From assembly GCF_000331775.1 (NCBI RefSeq), contig NZ_CAPJ01000057.1, positions 1 to 9,500 on the forward strand: DNA of 9,500 bases, given 5' to 3'. The translations under genes were made by a program, and so were the position numbers. The notes below the pieces were generated by a model that was not told the origin of the DNA, did no database searches, and saw nothing but the letters and a program-made list of their open reading frames with translations. Shown here piece after piece: positions 1 through 5,727 of the stretch (within the stretch, counting starts at the first letter, position 1; each line of letters starts with the position of its first letter). Origin of the DNA: Xanthomonas translucens pv. translucens DSM 18974 (GTDB lineage: Bacteria; Pseudomonadota; Gammaproteobacteria; Xanthomonadales; Xanthomonadaceae).

Positions 1-512
1 CGCTGCTGCCCGGCTACAGCGTGTACCTGCTCGCCTACCGCGGTTACGGCGCCAGCGACGGCACCCCGAACGAAGCGGCGCTGATCGGCGATGCGCTGGC
101 GCTGTACGACCATGTGCGCGCCGCACAGCCGCAGGCCGAGATCGCGGTGCTCGGGCGCAGCCTGGGCAGCGGCGTGGCCAGCCAGCTGGCGGCGCGGCGG
201 CCGCTGGCGCGGCTGGTGCTGGTCACCCCGTTCGACAGCCTGGTCGCGGCCGCGCAAGCGCACTACCCGTGGGCGCCGGTGCGCTGGCTGCTGCGCGACC
301 GCTACGACTCGGCCAGCGCGCTGCGCACCTATCGTGGCCCGTTGCTGGTGTTGCGGGCCGGCCGCGATCAGGTGGTGCCGGCGGCGAGCACGCAGCGCCT
401 GCTCGACGCGCTGCCGCAAGCGCCCACCCTGGTCGCCCTGCCCCACGCCGGACACAACGACATCAGCGCCGACCCGCGCTATGCGCAGGCGTTGCGGGCG
501 TTTTTGCGCTGA
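1..512 (+). CDS. alpha/beta hydrolase, 5'-truncated by window edge
   Basis: This is the C-terminal part of a serine hydrolase of the alpha/beta fold, resembling the BEM46/ABHD17-like group. The frame is open to the left edge, so the true start lies outside the window; the GTG at 21 is an internal Val codon. A full catalytic triad is visible. The nucleophile elbow is GRSLGSG with Ser at 159-161, the likely acid is Asp in GRDQVVP at 366-368, and the histidine is in HAGHND at 453-455. The motif AYRGYGASDGTP near the left edge is typical of the oxyanion-side loop after strand 3 of this family. The protein ends at TGA 510-512. About 170 residues are present, roughly the last two thirds of a usual 250-300 residue member. 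The substrate cannot be deduced; esterase, thioesterase or peptidase activity is possible. The gene converges on the antiporter gene and is separated from it by a REP doublet. Confidence 0.85.
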   Translation, partial: LLPGYSVYLLAYRGYGASDGTPNEAALIGDALALYDHVRAAQPQAEIAVLGRSLGSGVASQLAARRPLARLVLVTPFDSLVAAAQAHYPWAPVRWLLRDRYDSASALRTYRGPLLVLRAGRDQVVPAASTQRLLDALPQAPTLVALPHAGHNDISADPRYAQALRAFLR

Positions 513-522
513 ACCGCAGACG

Positions 523-595
523 CTGTAGGAGCGGCTTCAGCCGCGACAGGAACGTTTCCGGAGAGATCGGGTCGCGGCTGAAGCCGCTCCTACAG
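523..595. repeat. REP doublet (REPIN-like inverted pair), copy 1
   Basis: Two 25-base arms, 523-547 and 571-595, are perfect reverse complements with a 23-base centre. Each arm starts with the tetranucleotide GTAG (525-528, and CTAC at 590-593 on the other strand). Each arm also carries its own short palindrome, gcggct-tc-agccgc (531-544 in the left arm). GTAG head plus hairpin is the pattern of the REP elements spread by RAYT (TnpA-REP) transposases; two facing REPs make a doublet. The centre contains a further small inverted repeat, ggaa (549-552) and ttcc (556-559). The element fills the gap between two convergent genes (stops at 512 and 608), so it could form a hairpin at the 3' end of either mRNA. 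No T-run follows it on either strand. The same arms occur again at 2610-2678. Confidence 0.93.
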
Positions 596-607
596 GTGGG
601 CGGTGCC

Positions 608-2446
608 TCAGTCGTTCCGGCGCTCGTCCACCGGCACCGCTTCGGGATTGAGCGTGCGGCTCTCGCGCCGCGGCGGGGTGAACGGGGTCGGCTTGGGTAC
701 CGTCGGGGCGATGTTGCCGTACATCAGTCCGCTGCCGGCGCGCACGTCGCCCGCGGCGATCTCCAGGTCCAGGCGCTCGGCGTCGCGACGGCGGATCGCG
801 CGGGCGATGCCCGCGGCCTCGTCCTCGGCCATGCCCAGTTCGATCAGCGCGGCCTGGCCGAATTCCACCGCCGATTCGAAGGTTTCGCGGATCTGGTAGT
901 CCACCCCGGCGGCGATCAGCTTCAGCGAATGCTCGCGGTCGTAGGAGCGCACCAGCAGCTTGGCGTGCGGAAATTCCTGCGTGGCCAGTTCGACGATACG
1001 GTTGGCCGCCTCGCGGTTGTCGATGCACACCGCGATCGCGCGCACGCTGTGCGCGCCGGAGGCATGCAGCACGTCCAGCCGGGTGCCGTCGCCGTAGTAG
1101 ATCTTGAAGCCGAACTCGGCCGCGCTCTGGATCATCTCGATGTCGTTGTCGATGATGGTCACGTCCACGTCGCGCGCCAGCAACGACTGGCTGGCGACCT
1201 GGCCGAAGCGGCCGAAGCCGATGATCAGCACGCTGCCAGTGAGCCCGTCGGCCGCCTCCACGCCATCCAGCGACGGCGCCTCCACCGGCGCCCAGCGCCG
1301 GTACAGCAGCACGAACAGCGGGGTCAGCGCCATCGACAGCACCACGATCGCGGTCAGATTGGCATTGACCTGCGCATCGATGACCCCGGCCGCGGCGGCG
1401 GCGGCGAACAGCACGAAGGCGAACTCGCCGCCCTGCGCCATCAGCACGCCGCGGTCCAACGCCTGCGCGTGGCCGCTGCCGGTGAGCCGCGCGACCAGGT
1501 AGATGCACGCGGCCTTGGCCGCCATGAAGGCGAGCACGCCGCTGAGGATCAGGGTCCAGTTCGCCGCCACCACCGCCAGGTTCAGGGCCATGCCCACGCC
1601 GAGGAAGAACAGCCCGAGCAGGATGCCGCGGAACGGCTCGATGTCGGCCTCGATCTGGTGGCGGAAGGTGGATTCGGACAGCAGCACCCCGGCCAGAAAC
1701 GCGCCCATCGCCATCGACAGCCCACCGAGCTGCATCAGCAATGCCGCCCCCAGTACCACTAGCAATGCGGCAGCGGTCATCACTTCGCGCGCCTTGGCCG
1801 CGGCCAGCAACCGGAACAGCGGGTTCAGCAGCCAACGCCCGGCCACCAGCAGGCCGACGATCGCCGCCGCACCGATGCCGATGCCGATCCAGCGCGAAGG
1901 CGCATCGGCGGCGACCGGCACCGGCGCCATCCACGCCACCACCGCCAGCAACGGCACGATCAGCAGGTCTTCGAACAACAGGATCGCGACGATCTTCTGC
2001 CCGGCCGGCAAGGCGATGTCGCCGCGCTCGCCGAGCAATTGCATCACCACCGCGGTAGAGGTGAGCACGAAGCCGGACGCGGCGATGAACGCCACCGGCA
2101 AGGACAGCCCCAGTGCCAGCCCGACCCCGGTCAGTACCGTCGCGCAGACCACGATCTGCGCCGTGCCCAGGCCGAAGATCTGCTTGCGCAGGCTCCACAG
2201 ATGCGAGGGCCGCATCTCCAGCCCGATCACGAACAGGAACATCACCACGCCCAGTTCGGCCACATGCAGGATCGCCTGCGGATCGGCGAACCAGCCGAAT
2301 CCGAACGGCCCGATCGCCAGGCCCGCGGCCAGATAGCCGAGCACCGAGCCCAGGCCGAGGCGGCGGAACACCGGCACCGCCACCACCGCGGCGCCGAGCA
2401 ACGCCACCACTTTGATCAATTCACTGCTGTCGGCTGCACTGGTCAT
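608..2446 (-). CDS. kefC: KefB/KefC-type monovalent cation:proton antiporter (CPA2) with RCK domain
   Basis: This is a 612-residue inner-membrane cation/proton antiporter, close in length to E. coli KefC (about 620). Residues 1-385 are hydrophobic and fit a 12-13 helix CPA2 transporter domain. The transport-site motif LLFEDLLIVP is at 157-166, and the loop HQIEADIEPFRG (263-274) matches the KefB/C regulatory loop, followed by LLGLFFLGVGM (276-286). After a linker, a cytoplasmic RCK/TrkA-N domain begins with VLIIGFGRFGQ (nucleotide-binding loop 410-416) and runs to about 530, ending near the KefC-like RETFESAVEFG. The tail (560-612) is rich in Pro and Arg. By family knowledge it exports K+ during electrophile stress and is gated by glutathione adducts; the exact cation is inferred. 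The KefC family usually has Gln-Asp where this has Glu159-Asp160, and no KefF-like partner is visible. The start ATG (2446-2444) has no clear Shine-Dalgarno. Confidence 0.82.
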   Translation of the reverse strand: MTSAADSSELIKVVALLGAAVVAVPVFRRLGLGSVLGYLAAGLAIGPFGFGWFADPQAILHVAELGVVMFLFVIGLEMRPSHLWSLRKQIFGLGTAQIVVCATVLTGVGLALGLSLPVAFIAASGFVLTSTAVVMQLLGERGDIALPAGQKIVAILLFEDLLIVPLLAVVAWMAPVPVAADAPSRWIGIGIGAAAIVGLLVAGRWLLNPLFRLLAAAKAREVMTAAALLVVLGAALLMQLGGLSMAMGAFLAGVLLSESTFRHQIEADIEPFRGILLGLFFLGVGMALNLAVVAANWTLILSGVLAFMAAKAACIYLVARLTGSGHAQALDRGVLMAQGGEFAFVLFAAAAAAGVIDAQVNANLTAIVVLSMALTPLFVLLYRRWAPVEAPSLDGVEAADGLTGSVLIIGFGRFGQVASQSLLARDVDVTIIDNDIEMIQSAAEFGFKIYYGDGTRLDVLHASGAHSVRAIAVCIDNREAANRIVELATQEFPHAKLLVRSYDREHSLKLIAAGVDYQIRETFESAVEFGQAALIELGMAEDEAAGIARAIRRRDAERLDLEIAAGDVRAGSGLMYGNIAPTVPKPTPFTPPRRESRTLNPEAVPVDERRND

Positions 2447-2609
2447 GCGCCGATTCTACGCACATGGTCGGACCGGTCTCATGCACCGATGTGCGGGACG
2501 GCATACTGCGGCGGCGACGCCATCGATACGTCGCTTTCGTCTGCAACGTTCGCTTCGCCATCCGCGCGGCGGGACTGAAGCACGGTTCCACAAAATCGGT
2601 CGCCCCCCT
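2447..2609. other. intergenic region upstream of the antiporter gene
   Basis: Together with the REP doublet and the short stretch after it, this is the largest gap in the window (252 bases, 2447-2698). I see no credible gene in it on either strand: open frames here are short and merely run on from neighbouring shadows. It should hold the promoter of the - strand antiporter gene, because the REP doublet separates that gene from moeB. It is less GC-rich than the flanking genes. The palindrome gaccggtc at 2471-2478 is the only notable short inverted repeat. Confidence 0.5.
2453..2458 (-). promoter_or_regulatory. candidate -10 box for leaderless kefC transcript
   Basis: Read on the - strand, TAGAAT (5 of 6 matches to TATAAT) lies six bases before the ATG of the antiporter gene. 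Transcription would then start at or next to the A of the start codon, and there is no Shine-Dalgarno sequence in between. No convincing -35 box is present 16-18 bases upstream. An 8-base palindrome, gaccggtc, sits at 2471-2478 in the spacer region. This is a motif-level prediction only. Confidence 0.35.
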
Positions 2610-2678
2610 TGTAGGAGCGGCTTCAGCCGCGACGGGCTTTACCGGTGAAGCCACGTCGCGGCTGAAGCCGCTCCTACA
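2610..2678. repeat. REP doublet (REPIN-like inverted pair), copy 2
   Basis: Two 24-base arms, 2610-2633 and 2655-2678, are perfect reverse complements around a 21-base centre. The arms match copy 1 (523-595), including the GTAG head (2611-2614) and the internal palindrome gcggct-tc-agccgc (2617-2630). The centre differs completely in sequence but again has its own inverted repeat: ggctt (2635-2639) and aagcc (2648-2652) flanking the palindrome accggt (2641-2646). The element begins 20 bases after the moeB stop on the - strand, a typical 3'-end location for REPs. It may protect the mRNA 3' end or limit read-through into the antiporter gene. No T-run follows it in the - direction, so it is not a classical Rho-independent terminator. 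Confidence 0.93.
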
Positions 2679-2698
2679 GAAAAGCCCGGATGCCGTGC

Positions 2699-3838
2699 TC
2701 AGGTGTGGGCGCCGCAGAACTGGGCGTAGTCGATGTAGCCGGGGAACGCCAGGCCGGGCGCGCAGACCGGGCACTGCGGATCGGCGGCCAGGCGGGTTTC
2801 GCGGAAGCGCATCGCCAGCGCGTCGAAGTACAGCAGGCGCCCGCGCAGCGGCTCGCCAATCTCCAGTAGCAGCTTCAGCACTTCGTTGGCCTGCAGCAGG
2901 CCGACGATGCCGGGCAGCACGCCGAGCACGCCGGCCTCGGCGCAGCTGGGGGCGAACTGCGGCGGCGGCGGCTCCGGGAACAGGCAGCGGTAACACGGCG
3001 CCTGGCCGCGCCGGCGGCCGGCGTCGAACACGCTGACCTGGCCTTCGAAGCGCTGCACCGCGCCGTACACCAGCGGCTTGCCGAGTTTCACGCAGGCGTC
3101 GTTGAGCAGGTAGCGCGCCGGGAAGTTGTCCGAGCCGTCGAGCACCACGTCCACGTCCTGCAACAGGCGTTCGACATTGGCCGCGCTCACCCGTTCGCGC
3201 ACCGCCTCGACCCGCACGCCCGGATTCAGCGCACCCAGCGCCGCGGCCGCCGACGCCACCTTGGACTGCCCGACCCGCGCCTCGGTGTGCAGGATCTGCC
3301 GCTGCAGGTTGCTGCGATCGACTACGTCGTCATCGGCGATGCGCAGCTGGCCGACTCCGGCCGCCGCCAGGTAGAAACCTGCCGGCGAACCCAGCCCGCC
3401 GGCGCCGACCAGCAGCACGCGCGCCGCCTGCAACCGCCGCTGGCCGTCGATGCCGACCTCGGGAAGGCGTAGGTGGCGCGAATAGCGCTCGAAGAAATCC
3501 TGCTGCTCCGGCGCCAGCGCCGGCCGCTGCAGCGGCAACCCATCGCGCTGCCAGCGCGTGGTGCCGCCCAGCACCGAGGCAATCGCGCAATAGCCGGCCT
3601 GCTGCAGGAACAGCGCCGCTTCATGCGAGCGTTTGCCGCTCTGGCAGATCAGGATCGTCTCGGCATCGGCCGCACCGACATGCGCGGCCGGATCGTCCTG
3701 CAACTGCGCGCGGGCCACGCCGAGCGCGCCCTCGGCCATGCCGGCGGCGCGCTCGTGTTCCTCGCGCACGTCGATCAGCCGCGCACCCTGGGCGATGCGC
3801 GCGCGGGCCTGCTGCGGGGTCAGTTGTCGAATGCTCAT
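2699..3838 (-). CDS. moeB: MoeB/ThiF-type sulfur-carrier adenylyltransferase with N-terminal rhodanese domain
   Basis: This is a 379-residue E1-like enzyme that adenylates the C-terminal glycine of a sulfur-carrier protein, most likely MoaD of molybdopterin synthase. Residues 1-105 form a rhodanese domain with LIDVREEHE (21-29) and the active loop CQSGKR, its Cys at 65, which could carry persulfide sulfur. The adenylyltransferase domain starts with FERYSRHLRLPEVG (116-129). It shows the ATP loop GAGGLGSP (145-152), DDDVVDRSNLQRQ (169-181), Lys193, and GSDN with Asp237. Two zinc-type Cys pairs are present (C282/C285 and C356/C359), and Cys299 is in SCAEAGVLG. E. coli MoeB is about 250 residues without rhodanese; MoeZ and MOCS3 carry rhodanese at the C-terminus, so this order is less usual. 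It follows moeA by 62 bases, which supports MoeB over ThiF, though the enzyme could also serve ThiS or other carriers. No Shine-Dalgarno is evident before the ATG. Confidence 0.85.
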   Translation of the reverse strand: MSIRQLTPQQARARIAQGARLIDVREEHERAAGMAEGALGVARAQLQDDPAAHVGAADAETILICQSGKRSHEAALFLQQAGYCAIASVLGGTTRWQRDGLPLQRPALAPEQQDFFERYSRHLRLPEVGIDGQRRLQAARVLLVGAGGLGSPAGFYLAAAGVGQLRIADDDVVDRSNLQRQILHTEARVGQSKVASAAAALGALNPGVRVEAVRERVSAANVERLLQDVDVVLDGSDNFPARYLLNDACVKLGKPLVYGAVQRFEGQVSVFDAGRRRGQAPCYRCLFPEPPPPQFAPSCAEAGVLGVLPGIVGLLQANEVLKLLLEIGEPLRGRLLYFDALAMRFRETRLAADPQCPVCAPGLAFPGYIDYAQFCGAHT

Positions 3839-3844
3839 GCGGGC

Positions 3845-3850
3845 ATTATC
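3845..3850 (-). promoter_or_regulatory. candidate -10 box for leaderless moeB transcript
   Basis: Read on the - strand, GATAAT (5 of 6 matches to TATAAT) lies exactly six bases before the moeB ATG (3838-3836), in the 62-base gap after moeA. The gap has no Shine-Dalgarno at a useful distance, so a transcript starting at the ATG is possible. I found no good -35 hexamer upstream. moeB could also be read from the upstream genes. Confidence 0.33.
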
Positions 3851-3900
3851 GGCGCAAACCTGTGGTGCGTCCTTCGCTCAGCAACCCACACACGCGCGGC

Positions 3901-5118
3901 TCAGTACGCGAACACCTCGACCACGTCGCCGGCATCGAAACGGCGCGCGCCCTCGTCCAGGCGCAGCAGCACGTCGCTGTCGGCGGAACCGCGCAGGCGG
4001 TGCGAGCCGTCGGCCGGGTTCGGCTCCACCCACAGCTGCCCGTGCGCGTCGCAGCGCATGCGCCCGCGCAGGAATTCCAGGCGTTCGTGGCGCTTGTCCC
4101 AGCCCGAGGCCAGACGCGCGCGCCATTGCGGGCGCGGCTCGGTGCGCTGCTGCAGCGCGTCCAGCAGCGGCCGCCCGATCGCCATGAATGTGGCCAGCAC
4201 CGACACCGGGTTGCCGGGCAGGCCCAGGAACAGAGCACGGTCCAGCTCACCGAACAGCAGCGGCATGCCGGGGCGCATGCGCACCTTCCAGAAATGGATG
4301 CGGCCGCGCTCGGCCAGCAACCGCGGCAGATAGTCCTTCTCGCCGGCGGACACGCCACCGCAGGTCAGCACCACGTCGAACGCCGAGGCCGCATCGCTCA
4401 GCATGCTTTCGATCCGCTGCGGATCGTCCGGCAGCGTCGGCCACGCGGTCGGCTCCAGGCCGAGCAGGCGCAGCTGCGCCATCAGCATGTCGCGGTTGCT
4501 GTTGTAGATCTGCCCGGGCTTGAGCGGCATGCCCGGCTCGACCAGCTCGTCGCCGGTGGCGAACACTGCCACGGTCGGTCGCGCCGCCACCGCCACCTGC
4601 GCCACGCCAAGCGCGGCGGCCAGACCGATCCGCGACGGCGTCAGCACCACGCCCGCTTCGAGCACGCGTTCGCCGGCACGCACATCCTCGCCGCGGACGC
4701 GCACATGCGCAGCGGCGGCCGGCGCGGCCGGCACCTGCACCTGGCCGTCGCACTCGACGACGTTTTCCTTGATCACCACCGTATCGGCACCCGCCGGCAG
4801 CGGCGCGCCGGTGGTGATGCGCAAGCATTCGCCGACGCCGATCGCCTGCTGCAAGTCCTCGCCGGCGAACTGCTCGCCGGCCAGGCGCAGCATGGTGGGC
4901 GCATCCGCACGCAGATCGGCATGGCGCAGCGCGAAGCCGTCCATCGCGCTGTTGGCGAACGGCGGCAGGTCGATCGGCGCGTCCAGCGGCGCGAGCAGGA
5001 TGCGCCCGTCGGCGCGCGGCAGCGCCAGGCGTTCGGTCGGCAACGGGCGCGACTGGGCAACGCTGGCGACGATGGCCAGCGCTTCGGAATAGGCAATGCG
5101 GGAGGGATAGTCGTTCAT
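3901..5118 (-). CDS. moeA: molybdopterin molybdenumtransferase MoeA
   Basis: This cytoplasmic enzyme of 405 residues inserts molybdate into adenylated molybdopterin (MPT-AMP) to give molybdenum cofactor. Its length fits the family (E. coli MoeA about 411). Visible signatures in order are LPPFANSAMDGFAL (51-64, with the conserved Asp60), ITTGAPLPAGADTVV (101-115), the MoCF-type domain with FATGDELV (186-193) and IYNSNRDML (204-212), TCGGVSAGEKDY (252-263) and GLPGNPVS (299-306). The C-terminal beta domain runs from about 330 to the end. The frame stays open far upstream, but the start at 5118 is chosen because MNDYPSRIAYSEAL matches the normal MoeA N-terminus and because this ATG overlaps the mobA TGA in an ATGA junction, implying coupled translation. 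moeB follows after 62 bases, giving a moeA-moeB order like the E. coli moeAB operon. Confidence 0.96.
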   Translation of the reverse strand: MNDYPSRIAYSEALAIVASVAQSRPLPTERLALPRADGRILLAPLDAPIDLPPFANSAMDGFALRHADLRADAPTMLRLAGEQFAGEDLQQAIGVGECLRITTGAPLPAGADTVVIKENVVECDGQVQVPAAPAAAAHVRVRGEDVRAGERVLEAGVVLTPSRIGLAAALGVAQVAVAARPTVAVFATGDELVEPGMPLKPGQIYNSNRDMLMAQLRLLGLEPTAWPTLPDDPQRIESMLSDAASAFDVVLTCGGVSAGEKDYLPRLLAERGRIHFWKVRMRPGMPLLFGELDRALFLGLPGNPVSVLATFMAIGRPLLDALQQRTEPRPQWRARLASGWDKRHERLEFLRGRMRCDAHGQLWVEPNPADGSHRLRGSADSDVLLRLDEGARRFDAGDVVEVFAY

Positions 5119-5720
5119 GGCGCCGGCAGGATACCTGCTGCGTGCAGATCCTGCGGCGTGTTGAGGTTGCCCAGGAGCACCCCCGGCAGGCGCACGCAGG
5201 CCAGCGTCAACGCTCGCTGCAGGGCGCGCGGCGCGTAATCCCGCGCCGCCAACGCCGCGGCCAGCGCGGGACGCAGGCGGGCGACGCGGTACAGCGCCGC
5301 CAGCGGCTGCAGGCCGTCGTCGTCCTCGACATAGGCGCCATCGCCGGCACCGACCGCATCGATCAGCAGCGTCGGCAGTGCCGACGGAAGCCGGCGCAGA
5401 TCCACCGGCAAGGTCAGCAGCCATGGCGTGGTGCAGGCGGCGGCCAGCGCATCCAGGCCGGCGATCGGCCCCAGCGAGCGTTCGGCGCCCGCTGGCGCCA
5501 CGATCCGGTCGGGCACCGCGTGCAGGCCGACGGCGGCATAGCGCGGCAGGTCGCGGTTGGCGCTGACCAGTACCGCGGCCACCGAGGGCGCCAGCGCCTG
5601 CACCAGTTGCCGCACCAGCGGCTGCCCGTCGCGTTGCAGCCAGGCCTTGTCGCAGCCGCCCAGGCGCTGCGCGCGGCCGCCGGCGAGGATGCCCAGCGTG
5701 ACCTCGCGCCGCGCGTCCAT
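5115..5720 (-). CDS. mobA: molybdenum cofactor guanylyltransferase MobA
   Basis: This 201-residue nucleotidyltransferase transfers GMP from GTP to Mo-molybdopterin, giving the guanine dinucleotide cofactor of DMSO-reductase-family enzymes. The N-terminal GTP-binding signature is GILAGGRAQRLGGCDKAWL (10-28), with the conserved Lys25. GPIAGLDAL is at 84-92, and NLNTPQDL (185-192) near the C-terminus is typical of MobA. The metal-binding Asp motif reads LPVDLRRLP (104-112), where many relatives have PCDTP-like sequence, so Asp107 is kept but the surroundings differ. The length is normal (E. coli MobA 194). The ATG at 5720 lies seven bases after the der stop, with only a weak Shine-Dalgarno, and the TGA overlaps the moeA ATG. 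Both junctions point to co-transcription with der and moeA. Confidence 0.94.
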   Translation of the reverse strand: MDARREVTLGILAGGRAQRLGGCDKAWLQRDGQPLVRQLVQALAPSVAAVLVSANRDLPRYAAVGLHAVPDRIVAPAGAERSLGPIAGLDALAAACTTPWLLTLPVDLRRLPSALPTLLIDAVGAGDGAYVEDDDGLQPLAALYRVARLRPALAAALAARDYAPRALQRALTLACVRLPGVLLGNLNTPQDLHAAGILPAP

Positions 5721-5727
5721 TGCCGGA

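Noticed and set aside
523..595. Classical Rho-independent terminator between the convergent genes
   Set aside because: The hairpin is strong but no T-run follows on either strand, and the same arms recur at 2610-2678, so a REP doublet is the better description. A termination role remains possible.
269..1762. Long + strand open frame opposite the antiporter gene
   Set aside because: It is Arg/His/Gln-rich with no recognisable domain and lies antisense to a clear CPA2 antiporter. Stop-poor antisense frames are expected in DNA this GC-rich.
2447..2698. Small gene in the gap between moeB and the antiporter gene
   Set aside because: No frame on either strand here has a plausible start, ribosome binding site and recognisable product; the gap is accounted for by promoter sequence and a REP doublet.
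3862..5238. Long + strand open frame opposite moeA
   Set aside because: The composition is a His/Arg/Gln-rich shadow of the moeA codons, with no family resemblance and no ribosome binding site of note.
5119..5424. Upstream extension of moeA by 102 codons
   Set aside because: The extension lies inside mobA in another frame and does not resemble any MoeA N-terminus. The ATGA overlap at 5118 gives a better start.
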